Of a stretch of DNA of 64,000 nt, positions 54,191-63,935 are shown piece by piece (the first letter of the stretch is position 1; each line of letters starts with the position of its first letter). The notes beneath the pieces are model-generated. The model did no database searches and was not told the origin of the DNA. It was given only the letters and a program-made list of their open reading frames with translations. Source of the stretch: Anadara kagoshimensis (lineage: Eukaryota; Mollusca; Bivalvia; Arcoida; Arcidae); NCBI GenBank assembly GCA_021292105.1, contig CM037870.1, forward strand, positions 3,767,058 to 3,831,057, written 5' to 3'. The translations under genes and the position numbers were made by a program.

Positions 54191-54881
54191 ATGATGAGCT
54201 ATGAGCAAACTGAGTTTAAAATATAGCATGAGATGGCAACATAATAAAAATAATTACTGAAACGCCGTTCATACAAAAAATTTGTATAAACTCACGGCAA
54301 TACATAGTATTGATTTACTAGGAATTTTCCATAAAGCCCTGACAATAGATAAAACAAGGGACAAACTGTGAGTGCAAAGCATGTTGTTTAATTATCATTT
54401 TTAATAAAAATTAAGTATAGGAATTAAATAATTAAATTAAATAGAATAATTTTTAGTTTTGGTTTTCGCTAGCATACCACTTATTAACTAAGGAAATATG
54501 ACATTACAGTACAGGGCTGTCGAAAGTTTAATACTAAGTTAATACGTTTTGTATAGCTCTATATGTCATGTAATCGTAAAATACATTCAAAAATGATATA
54601 CGAATGTTTTTATGATTTAATTAAAAATGGTATATCCTAGCATATCATAGCTCATCGATATAGTTTTTTTTTTCTTTTTTGTTGTTGTAGAATACCACTT
54701 ATTTAATACGGAATATGAAACAATACAGCACGGGCATGTCGGAAGTTTAACGCTATGCTAACGAATTAGTGTCGAATAGACATCTCATCTCGGCCCTTCG
54801 TATTTTATATCTGCCAGCTAACTTGCATCTGCTTCAGACTAACTCTCTGCAGTTGTTCGACCACTAACATTAGTTATCCTT

Positions 54882-55532
54882 GGGCGAATTTGTTGCAGAC
54901 AAACTGGTTTTAGTTTCGTACCGGTTTGCCAAACTTTGCATTTGTTTCATCAAACTGGTTTCAAACCTAGTTTTGAACTTAAAACCGGTTTGTCATTTGT
55001 TTTTCAAAAACTAAATCCGGTTTGGCAAACCTATCAAACCACCTCCGGAGGCGGTTTGAGTGGTTTGGTACCACGCGCGCTATTACTGATAGTCCAAAGA
55101 AAATGGCGGCGGTAAACATATTTCAAAACAATTAATGCTTGCTTCTCCATGGGATTTACAGTTTTGCCTTTATATTGTGAAAGATCCTCTATTAAAGCAT
55201 AAAAAGTTGACCTATCGAGTCTAAAACGACTCCTAAACTCGTCGTTGGTATAGTTAGGGATAACATTTTCACTGTAATTGAGCATACGTGGGACTTTTCT
55301 TTTCATCACTAGTGCAACCAATAACTGTGCTATGTCATTATTTTGACAATACGCAGTCGACAGAGAAATGTCTTTTTCATCACCAAAAATCAATTCGGTA
55401 ACTGCAGCAAGTATGTCAGTCGTTTCATTTGTGTCAAATCAAATCAAACCCAAACCGGTTTTCAAACTTTTTTCGAACCGGTTTCAAACCGAAAACCTAA
55501 ACCCAAACCGGTTTGTTTGTAACAAATTCGCC
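54882..55532 (-). mobile_element. PIF/Harbinger-type element, internally deleted
   Basis: Ends 'gggcgaatttgttgcagaca' and 'aacaaattcgcc' are inverted. Both subterminal regions are packed with 'aaaccggtttg' motifs. The inside keeps only the N-terminal part of a transposase. The target duplication is not clear. Confidence 0.75.
55034..55393 (-). pseudogene. HARBI1-like transposase, N-terminal fragment (119 aa)
   Basis: 'NYTNDEFRSRFRLDRSTFYA' with 'LIEDLSQYKGKTVNP' and 'KQALIVLKYVYRRHFLWTIS' follows the helical N-terminal region of Harbinger nucleases (F-R-L-S-R-x-T-F). The DDE catalytic part is missing: after about residue 105 the frame runs into the subterminal repeats. Full-length family members are ~350 aa, so this copy is non-autonomous. 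Confidence 0.72.
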
Positions 55533-55950
55533 TCTTATCTTGGCCACTCGACGGCCGAGTTTGGAATCCTTTTCGTTAGCTCATTGTTAAACTTCCGACA
55601 GGCCGGTATTGTATATAGTTTTAATAAGTACGTTAAGTACATGAGTACAATGAAATGTAAATTTATTTGCAGCGGAATGACGCGTATACACTTGGTAAAA
55701 CCCAGAAGTAAAAAATACACGCTTCAAAAAAGCCAGAAAAGGCTACAAAAGGAACCAAAGTGCCCGATGAACACACACACTGCATATTGAGATAAGGTCT
55801 CCACTGACAAGTTAATAACAGACGCAGTGGTCAATTGGTCATTTTGGCGTAGAGAGTTTGTGTTAATAGTGATTAAGCCGTGTGTAATATTTCCTCAGTC
55901 GTATGGAAAGCAACGTAATTTTCCTCATCGGAAATGGCGATTATCGCCTA

Positions 55951-55982
55951 GTCACGTGACCGTAGGACACTTCATATATAAT
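55951..55982 (+). promoter_or_regulatory. Putative lectin promoter: E-box and TATA-like box
   Basis: CACGTG at 55953-55958 and 'tatataat' at 55975-55982, 42-49 bp before the lectin ATG. The spacing suits a short 5' UTR. Inference only. Confidence 0.45.
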
Positions 55983-56023
55983 ACATTGTTGTAAATCTTT
56001 AAACAATTGAAAAATTTCACAAA

Positions 56024-56099
56024 ATGGAGAAACAATCGCTTAATTATGTTTATTATTTTTTCACTTTTCTCGCTGTATTTGGGATTTCAGCAGCACAAA
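56024..56099 (+). CDS. Lectin exon 1: signal peptide
   Basis: 25 codons plus one base, MEKQSLNYVYYFFTFLAVFG then ISAAQ. Donor gtaagt, phase 1. Confidence 0.85.
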
Positions 56100-59058
56100 G
56101 TAAGTCAATCAATATATACATGTATCATATATTTTTAGATTCGCAGCATCTACCATTGTAAGCTTATACAAAAACTTTGATGTACGAAGTGAAAACCAAA
56201 CATAACTCAAAAAGTCTCATAATTTTTGCTATATTGCACTTCAAGGTAATTCAAAATTAATTACAGATTTCCTAAAATTGAGTTGAAGTGTAAATCAAGC
56301 TTATCTCAATGGAATTTTTTTAAAACTTTGTGTTATGTATAGCATTTATTCATTATCCGAAAAAATCGCAATTTTGCATGAATCTGATTTTTGTACTATG
56401 ATTTAATTATCATTATAATTTCAAAAATCACAATTTCGCATGAATCTGATTTTTGAACTATGTTTTAAATATCATTATTATCTCAAAAATCACAATTTTG
56501 TTTGACCTTGGTCTTGGCACTTTTAAATCTGACGTAAATAATTCAAGAAGAGAATACTATTTACAATAATAGAGTTCTTCCATTTTTCATTATACTTAAA
56601 ATTAATACGAAATAAAATCATCTCAAAAATCACAAATTTCGCGTGGCTCTGTCACAAAATTTGATGTGAAATAATTGGACAAGGGAAATGGTGAGAACGT
56701 GTAAAGAAACAGGATTTTAGAATATATTTGAGTTGTCGCTTCGATTATGCATTAAAAAGTAAAGTGAGATAAACCCCATAAAATGATGGTAATGTTGATT
56801 AAGTGTGCATATTATGTACCTGCATGCATAAGTGCACAATCACGGACTCTCAGATGTCCAAAACATCTGTGCGATAGCATGAAATTGTATTTCCGGGTAG
56901 ATGAACAATTACATAGGCGTGAATAATTGGTCATAATACGTAACCGCCTAATTGCGGCCGGAAACACTCTCATATTCCAAATCCGGTTACCTAAACTTGG
57001 CTTATATGCCTAACGTCAGAGAATTTGTTTATGCCGATATTTGGTATGCTATCACAATTTACTTCCTCTTGCTGATCTGACCAAGACTTGGAAATCCAGT
57101 CCATCTGCCTTAAGGGCCACCTCTACATAAGGGTCACCCGAAAGGCCAGCAGAATTGTATCCAATTGTTCTTTATTCATATTGCTTGAACCTGTATATAA
57201 AGACCACCTGCCCATAAAGGCCACTTTAACTGATTCCCCTGAGTGGCCTTTATAGACAGGTTTGACTGTAATTAAGTAGTGACAGATCTTTTGCCAAGCA
57301 TTTGGCATTTAGAAATGAAAGTCACGTAGTACGTCGGGAGAGACCTTTAAAACGATGTCCGTGTCCGGTAAATGTGGCACGTTAAAGAACCCTACCTGCA
57401 TAACACCCTCAGCGCATTGCAGAGATCAAAGTTTCTGTCACTTCACTTAAGTGACGTCTCGATATTAATATTAGTGAAATATTCTTGAATTGGACGTAAA
57501 ACCCCATTCAATCTATCATGTATTTTCACTTCTGTTTAAATCAAGAGCATTCAGATGCACATGGAACACAATGTACACATATATGTCTTTCTAATCAAAT
57601 TATTAATAAACCAGTTTTAATTTTGCAGCACTAGACGGCCATTTCGGAATACAATTTCTCATCAGTAGTGCTCGGGCCAAAGTTGTGGAAATCCAAAAAA
57701 AAAAATAAATTAAGACGTTAAAATTATAAATATTGAAGGACCAATATTTACCAAATCCACCAAAGACAATACTTTGAACGATTAAGCATAAACTAGTTTT
57801 AAGGCATTTTAAAAATGTTGAAATGAGAAAAATAAAATGGCCAAAATGTTTGGTTTTTTTTTACCAAATCCAACTAAGCCATTAAGCATAGCCTAGTTTT
57901 GATGAATTTAAAATCTAAAAAGCAGATAATTTTAATGAACAAGGTTGATTTCTTTTTAGGCTGTCCATCTTCTGTAAGCAATTCTACGGGGCTGCTATCT
58001 GTCTACAACGGGCGATGTTATCACTTTGTACAAACTGATCTAACATGGAACCAGGCTAGAAGCGATTGTCAAAGCCGAAGTGGTGCTCTAGCATCAATAC
58101 CAAGTCAGGAAACCCAGACCTACCTCTTTAACACAGCTATGGCGTTGTCAGATGACGGCATCACCAGTAAAAACGATTATTGGCTTGGTGGACAGCTGGC
58201 TAGTGACGGTAATAGTCACACCTGGGGATCAGGTAAGAACAATCGAAATCCACTTACGACAGATTTTAGTCTGAAAAATTATCAGTTCGCTTGCCGAAGA
58301 TCGGAGGTTTTCTGCGGGAACTCAGGTTTCCTTCACGGCTATTTTTAATTCAATAAAGAGAAAAGATTTTAACAGAATTTATTATGACAATCAAAAACAA
58401 ACATGCCAATCTATATTCAAATCACAGATCCAGAGCAAAGTAAAACAGTTGAAACTGACAAATTAATTATAATATCATAATAAACATTATCTCGTACAAA
58501 AAGTTTTAAATTAAATATTGTTGCATCATAAATATTATCTCAATATAATCAGGTTATAAACGAAATGGGATGTCATTTATAAGACTTGTAAAGTTAGACA
58601 TCCCATTTCATTTACAACTTTGTTTTATTGAATCAATAAAAATGTAACTGTCATTATAAAATAATAATTATTATTATAATTATTATTTTATTTTAAAGTG
58701 CAACCCGATAAATCCATTGTACAAAAAATAATAAGCGCGAGTAACATAATCGACCAGCCTGTAATAGGCTTATGATGCACCAACATTTAATTTACAACTT
58801 TTTCAAACGAGATATTGTTAATCATTATATTATAAACATTATATTTTCAGGGGAAAGTTCGACCTATACAAACTGGAATGCCGGACATCCAAACAGTACT
58901 TACGGAGCCTGTCTTTACATGTCACTAATACAAAATGGACAATGGAGGACATCTCAATGTGACAATGTTGTCTGGATGTATGGATACATCTGTTCCTATC
59001 AGTGTACGTATATAAACATGTACTTTTTATAACACTGTTTTTATCTATTACCGTTGCT

Positions 59059-59094
<36 letters not shown>

Positions 59095-61618
59095 CGTTGC
59101 TAAATTTGAGGTAACCAAAACAGTTGTTTGCTGTTTAGATTTTTTGCAGCTCTATAACAAAGTTGCCTCGGTTGAATTTAAGACCTAGTTTCGGTAATGT
59201 ATTTTTTCTATATATTCCAAAGTTTTATAAGAGTGGAGTGGACATGCATGCTAGTTTCCGGATACCGAATCGAATTTGCATATCGGCGTTTCCCGCTTTG
59301 ATTAACTTGTTTCTGGTTACTGGAAGTTTCCTTTTTCGTCCTGTGGTTACCACGGGATGATTGCAAGAGTAGAATAATTATCAAAGTTTGGAGACATGGA
59401 TTAATGCATCACTTGAAATTAAAAACTCCAGCAACAAATCAGTCGCTATATATTACAACAGGGAGGACGGCATGTGATTTAGACAAGCCCATTCTTTAAG
59501 CAGTGCTAGTGAGCGAAAGTTGTCGCGAAACATCGTGAAATGTGATTAAAATCCGACATAAATGTTTGGTCCATAAAAACCTCTATTAATGTGATTTTTT
59601 GTTGTTGTTAAAACTTGCTGCCAGCGACATTCTGATTGGGTCTGACAACGTTTGAAAATAGGCAGTGACTGTTCTTTCGACAAGCACTCGACATTGAGTT
59701 TTAATTAAAAGTCTCGGGTCCTTTAGAAGAATCCTTAAAAATCGACAACCCGTGTCACGGCAGGCGTGGCACGTTAAAGGACCTTCCCTGCAAATTGCCC
59801 TGAACGCACTGCAAAGGCAAAATTTCTGCCTCTTCACCAATAGCTGGTAACATCTCGATATAAGTGGTGAAATATTCTTGACTAGGACGTAAATTCCCAT
59901 TCAATCAATCAAACAATCAATCAATCAATCAATCAATCAGATTTTGAATGATACACAAGATACAGATTTAACCTGTAGGAGCTTCGAATAAAAACCTAAA
60001 CCTAATAGATGAAAAGAATATCATTATGATTTCTTAGAAAAATACATGTATTAAAACATTTTCTCATTATAAGACAAGAATTTCCGTCCCCTAATCTACT
60101 TTCTGTCGGTAGTAGAATATTTGGTCTCACCAATGTTCCCCGGAATTTATATGATCTAGACAACCTTTCTTCTTTCCTACCGGAAGTAGTCTCAAATCCT
60201 TCAGGAAGTACCCGTAATCCTTACAGGAAGTGTCGGTTACCCGGATTTTTTTTAGAAATAGCATAACCGTACACTTTCCATTACAATATTGTTGATATAA
60301 TCGATGTCTCTTTATCCAAAATTATCCTAGGTATATTTGACCTCCCACAGTGCCAAGTTCCTTTTATATCAAGTTTGTGTGTGGATCATTTTGCTAACAA
60401 TCTTGCTCAGAAAACTCGTACCGATGACTGCCTGGTCCACTCAATATCTTCTAGGTCTATGAATTGATTTTGATCAAACTTGGCACAACACAACACAAGA
60501 CGACGTGATGTATAACAAACGTATAGGCACGTGGGTCAATGGTCAAGGTCACAAGGTCAAATCTTAGAAATTAAAATTCAGTAATATTGGGGATGGGGCA
60601 TTTGTTTCTCAAGATAGACTCTTGTTACTACGGGTATTTTATTGTTTGATGTCTCTGTGCCCAGGATTGCCTTGGATATATTTGACGTCTCATAGTTCCA
60701 TGTTCCTTTCGCACAGTTTTGATTGCACACGTGGCGGGTGTGGCTGGCTAAACGGGAGGTGCTTGCCCTTCCGGGGCACCCGGCCTCACTTCCCTGGTGG
60801 AAGTTCGCGTGTCTAACTGGCTTGTCAGTTCCAAAGGTTTTACTTTGCTTCTGGATTGTGTTTCGGAAATGGATCAGTATGTTTGTTTTTGATTGTTTAT
60901 AATCGTATATTTTTGTTTTTTTACAGTGAGCGGTGCAAACAAAGGTAAGGGATAACATTTTTTAATCCTAATTAAAAGTAATTTAATTATAGAAACGTTT
61001 TCCTTGATAATCTTATGTACTGTTTCAAGTTTTACTATCATTCCTTAACTTAAAAATGAAATAAAAATAAATCGAAATAATAAAAATAATAATTTTGTTA
61101 ATTGCAAAAATGAAACTTCTGCAAAAATTCTCCAATTTACAGTGTGTGCATAAATCAAAATAATAAAAATAATAATTTTGTTAATTGCAAAAATGAAACT
61201 TCTGCAAAAATTCTCCAATTTACAGTGTGTGCATATAAAGAAACAATGTCATTTGACAACATATGTTGAAGAAATATGTCAACGTTTTACACATCGTCAT
61301 TCATATGACAATCTTATTTAAGTTATGTTTTTAATGTTTTTAATCAGGACCTTAAGTAAAAGTCGCAAAAATAAAATTCAGCGAAAATTTTATTTTGATA
61401 TAATTCATTTGCATTGACGATAAAATTCTCAGATTCTTAATATGTGCTTACAAAAGAACCATGCCATTTGACAAACTTGAACATGTTTGACAACGTTTCA
61501 TACAAAGTGACACTATTGATTAAGCTTTAATATTTTTGTTTTTTTACCAGGACCCAGTACCAGTATGATAGCATTAGTTTTGGCTGCCACATTAATCAAG
61601 TATTTGAAGGATTTATAA
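56024..61618 (+). CDS. Small C-type lectin, secreted or GPI-like membrane-attached (5 exons, 195 aa)
   Basis: Five exons (56024-56099, 57960-58232, 58851-59003, 60927-60944, 61551-61618) join in phase to 588 nt. Residues 1-25 form a signal peptide (hydrophobic 'YYFFTFLAVFGISAAQ'). Residues 27-165 are one long-form C-type lectin domain with all six expected cysteines (27, 45, 62, 137, 153, 164), 'WNQARSDCQ' and 'YWLGGQ'. The sugar/Ca site reads HPN (129-131) instead of EPN or QPD, and the usual WND is replaced by 'QWRTSQCD', so classic Ca-dependent mannose or galactose binding is doubtful. A linker (LSGANKGPSTS) leads to a hydrophobic C-tail 179-189 (MIALVLAATLI) ending KYLKDL. This could be a GPI signal or a short membrane anchor. 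Such lectins are expanded in bivalves, often for immunity or feeding; the role here is unknown. Confidence 0.85.
57094..57272 (+). mobile_element. MITE-E copy
   Basis: 'aatccagtccatctgcctta' to 'gacaggtttgactgta'. Directly followed by a SINE-A fragment. Confidence 0.82.
57273..57517 (+). repeat. SINE-A, 5'-truncated
   Basis: Starts in the body ('aagtagtgacagatcttttg') and keeps the tail 'gaaatattcttgaattggac'. Confidence 0.78.
57960..58232 (+). CDS. Lectin exon 2: CTLD first half
   Basis: Completes Ser26. 'CPSSVSNSTGLLSVYNGRCY', 'HFVQTDLTWNQARSDCQSRS', 'DYWLGGQLASDGNSHTWGS'. Ends phase 1 before gtaaga; the open frame beyond (to 58348) is intron. Confidence 0.92.
58393..58475 (-). mobile_element. 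Family H fragment in lectin intron 2
   Basis: 'aatcaaaaacaaacatgcca', 'caaatcacagatccagagca'. Only the last ~80 bp. Confidence 0.6.
58553..58618 (+). repeat. 66-nt hairpin, 22-bp arms, miRNA-precursor-like
   Basis: 58553-58574 pairs with 58597-58618 at 20 of 22 positions (mismatches at the 4th and 9th). The loop is 22 nt. It may also be the remnant of a MITE. Confidence 0.6.
58851..59003 (+). CDS. Lectin exon 3: CTLD second half
   Basis: Completes Gly117, then ESSTYTNWNAGHPNSTYGAC, LYMSLIQNGQWRTSQCDNVV and WMYGYICSYQ. Phase 1, donor gtacgt. Confidence 0.93.
59051..59107 (-). repeat. Pure poly(T) run between 14-bp direct repeats
   Basis: 'ccgttgctaaattt' at 59051-59064 and again at 59094-59107, with ~31 T and one G between. 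It looks like a poly(A)-only retro-insertion on the minus strand with target duplication. Confidence 0.7.
59626..59940 (+). repeat. SINE-A copy with (AATC)n tail
   Basis: 'attgggtctgacaacgtttg', 'gtgtcacggcaggcgtggca', tail 'gaaatattcttgactaggac' and (aatc)n to 59940. The tRNA head is missing. Confidence 0.82.
59941..60440. other. Lectin intron 3, no recognised feature
   Basis: Several 'accggaagta' and 'caggaagt' motifs at 60178-60230, otherwise unremarkable. Confidence 0.4.
60446..60629 (+). repeat. Dispersed repeat, 'P'-like end
   Basis: 'ggtcaatggtcaaggtcaca' and 'tttgtttctcaagatagact'. The end resembles the 'P' repeats at 16059 and 27350. Confidence 0.5.
60640..60905 (+). mobile_element. 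Family H copy just before the lectin micro-exon
   Basis: 'gatgtctctgtgcccaggat', 'cacacgtggcgggtgtggct', 'ggggcacccggcctcacttc', 'cagtatgtttgtttttgatt'. Its end lies 21 bp before the micro-exon acceptor. Confidence 0.8.
60927..60944 (+). CDS. Lectin micro-exon 4 (18 nt)
   Basis: Acceptor 'ttttttacag', donor 'gtaagg'. With the split codons it encodes L-S-G-A-N-K. Its phase (1 in, 1 out) fits both neighbours, and skipping it also keeps frame, so it may be optional. Confidence 0.65.
61070..61236 (+). repeat. Perfect 83-bp tandem duplication in lectin intron 4
   Basis: 'taataaaaataataatttt' through 'tctccaatttacagtgtgtg' with 'ca' occurs twice, offset 83, without visible change. Each copy has an AG preceded by a pyrimidine-poor tract. 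Confidence 0.92.
61551..61618 (+). CDS. Lectin exon 5: hydrophobic C-tail and stop
   Basis: Completes Gly174, then PSTSMIALVLAATLIKYLKD and L before TAA. Acceptor 'tttttaccag'. Confidence 0.78.
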
Positions 61619-61854
61619 CTCAATAATAACTGCAGGTATATTAGATCTTTATTGTTCTTCAAATAACGTTTATTGTGAATCAGGAGTTATCTCCCTTTGC
61701 TTGTGACAACTTTATTGTGGAATTATTTGTGAAACGCCAGGCAAAAAACATACTTTTTGATAATTTTTTCGAGTTTAAGATTTTTGTTCGTACTCAATAC
61801 GGAATTCCAAGCCGCATTGAATTCCAAGACGAATATCTTACGCTTATATTGGTA

Positions 61855-62037
61855 ACAGTCAAACCTGTGTTAAAGGCCGTCCCTATATAACGTCCACCTC
61901 GTTATAAAGACCAGTAAAATTCTATCCAAATTGCTCTTTATTCATATATTTTGAATCTGTGTATATAAGGTGCACCTGCATATTGAAGTAACTTTTGCTG
62001 GATCCCTTGGGAGGCCTTTATAGACAGGTTTGACTGT
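61855..62037 (+). mobile_element. MITE-E copy after the lectin gene
   Basis: 'acagtcaaacctgtgttaaa' to 'gacaggtttgactgt'. An AATAAA (62041-62046) lies directly after it and could serve the lectin. Confidence 0.83.
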
Positions 62038-62375
62038 TTGAATAAAACGTCAGTAATTATCTGACGCCATATTCTTAGAACGTCGCAAAAAATTAATAAG
62101 TGTTAAAGTTTTCGCTTTACATGTTGTGCCTCACAAATCCTTATAATAAAGGTATATGATACAGCAGGGCAATTTACAAAAATGAAGTTGTCACCATCAA
62201 GGGAATAGGGGAAGTTATATGTGTGGACTTTGAGGGCGTGCCTTTCTAGAAGGATTCTGAGCATGATCACCGGCAAATGTTAAACGAAGTTATTAAAACA
62301 GCACTATCAGATTCTGTTTTGTTCAATTGCCATGAACAAAGAACGTTCAACATTTCTGTTTCCGTATGAAATGTA

Positions 62376-62571
62376 CTGTCAAATCTGACTTTAAGGCCAT
62401 CTCTATAATTATAAGGGTCACCTGCTTTTATAGGCCAGTAAATTTTTTACCATTTACCAATCACTGTTTATTCGTGTTATTTGAACCTGTATATAAAGAC
62501 TGTCTGTCCATAAAACCAATTTTGTAAGTCCCCTTAGCTGCCCTTTATAGAAGGTTGGACTATATAGGGAA
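62376..62571 (+). mobile_element. MITE-E copy, degraded
   Basis: 'actgtcaaatctgactttaa' to 'agaaggttggactatata'; inner 'gaacctgtatataaagac'. Confidence 0.75.
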
Positions 62572-63184
62572 TAATATAAAAATCGCTATCGTTGGATCTC
62601 TCTCTTATTGCTTTACAGAACAATTGGATCATAAGGCTTTCACTTTGGTGTGTGATATAAAAAAATGTGTATTCTGGGATTTTGATTTTTTATTATAAGC
62701 GTAACATAAATGCCGTCAATCCATTAGCAAATTATTTATACCTACAGTTAAAAAGATTTTGTTTTATTGCTTAATCAGTTTTATGTTACATTTTCAGATC
62801 AACATCATACGGGTATTTTTTACACCAGCACCCAGAAAGAAAGATGGATATTTTATTAACAATTTTCAAGTTTTTAAATTGCCTTTGAACAGACAAAATA
62901 AGTTGAGATAAAAAATATTGAAATTGTATGTAAATTCTAGATTTAAACAACAAAATAAATTATGTATTTCTTGTAATTATTACAATAAAAACCATTTATT
63001 GTTTACAAAACTTATGTTATCATTTAACAACTTATTCATTTGCCATTCTTTTACAAAAACGATAAACCAAGATAGAAATAGCCAGTGCAGAACAGGAATT
63101 CTTGTAATTTTATCAGACATCATACGGATTCCAAACAAAAAATGTTGGACAGGCAACATATTTGTTAAGTATTGTAATATTCCA
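62572..63184. other. Intergenic, no recognised feature
   Basis: AT-rich. The 105-residue frame at 62918-63235 is Lys/Asn-rich by base composition and overlaps the start of the RT fragment in another frame. Confidence 0.4.
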
Positions 63185-63935
63185 GCAACAAATCGGTATA
63201 CCAATGGATACAAACTGTGCACCATTGCTTGCTGATTTGTTTGCTTATTCTTTTGATGCAGACTTTTTGCAGAACCTTGTAAAATCTGGAGAGAAGTCTG
63301 TCGCCAAATGATTCAACTCCACATACAGATATATAGATGATGTTCTGTCTCTTAACAATCCTAAATTTGGAGACTATGCCATCTATTCTTGTGAACTTGA
63401 AATAAAAAACACGGCTGATTCCTCAAGTTCTGCTTAGACGTTTACTTCAATTATGACACGGAAGGTTACATTTGAAACTGAATAACAAACGTGATGACTT
63501 CATTTTTCATATTGTCAACTTTCCTTTTCTATGCAACAATATACCTCTCCTGCTTATGGTGTATTTGTTTCCAAATTAATACACTATGGTAAAGCTTGGC
63601 TTGTTCTCACTACGAGAACTTACGAAGCAAGCTGCTAACAAATAAATTATTGACCCAGGGATATTGCAAGCCTAGGCTTATCAGGGCCCTCAAAAAATTT
63701 TATGGCTGTCATCACAGTATTGTTGATAAGTTTGATGTCTCTGTCCATGATTGCCCTGGATATATGACGTCCCGTAGTTCCATGTTTTTTTCATTCAATT
63801 GTGATTACACACGATGTAGCTATCTAAACAAGCGATGCTTACCCTTCCGGAACAATTATCAGTTTCAAAGTTTTTACTTTGTTTCTGGATTGTGATTTGG
63901 GCATGGATTAGTGTGTATGTTTTAGTGGTTAAATG
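63185..63935 (+). mobile_element. Reverse-transcriptase element, 5'-truncated and broken (longest family H copy)
   Basis: Translated pieces show RT features: 'IGIPMDTNCAPLLADLF', then 'RYIDDVLSLNNPKFGDY' (the YxDD box), 'KRDDFIFHIVNFPFL' and 'PAYGVFVSKLIHYGKA', and towards the end 'ALKKFYGCHHSIVDKFDV'. The RT style is that of Penelope-like or LINE-like elements in molluscs, cnidarians and lancelets. No LTR is seen. The coding part is broken in more than one place. From about 63668 it is the same sequence as family H, which shows that H copies are its 3' ends. Confidence 0.78.

Larger units (their letters stand above)
54723..55614. mobile_element. Family M TIR element hosting the Harbinger element
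   Basis: The left 'atacagcacgggcatgtcgg' with 'aagtttaacgctatgctaac' is inverted at the right as 'gttagctcattgttaaactt' with 'ccgacaggccggtattgtat'. TIR ~43 bp. A fragment of the same end is at 45735. Confidence 0.65.
56100..57959. other. Lectin intron 1
   Basis: Contains a degenerate ~72-bp repeat ('tcaaaaatcacaattt.gcatga', 56350-56650), MITE-E (57094-57272) and SINE-A (57273-57517). An in-frame ATG at 57899 just upstream of exon 2 lacks a signal peptide, so I do not use it. Confidence 0.6.

Noticed and set aside
55368-55790. 140-residue plus-strand open frame
   Set aside because: Crosses the right end of the Harbinger relic and the family M end; antisense by-product.
57899-58348. Lectin starting at the ATG at 57899 as a single-exon gene
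   Set aside because: This start lacks a signal peptide and precedes a good acceptor; the signal-peptide exon at 56024 joins in phase, and half of the CTLD lies in a later exon.
62918-63235. 105-residue Lys/Asn-rich open frame
   Set aside because: AT-rich composition and overlap with the RT fragment in another frame; no recognisable domain.
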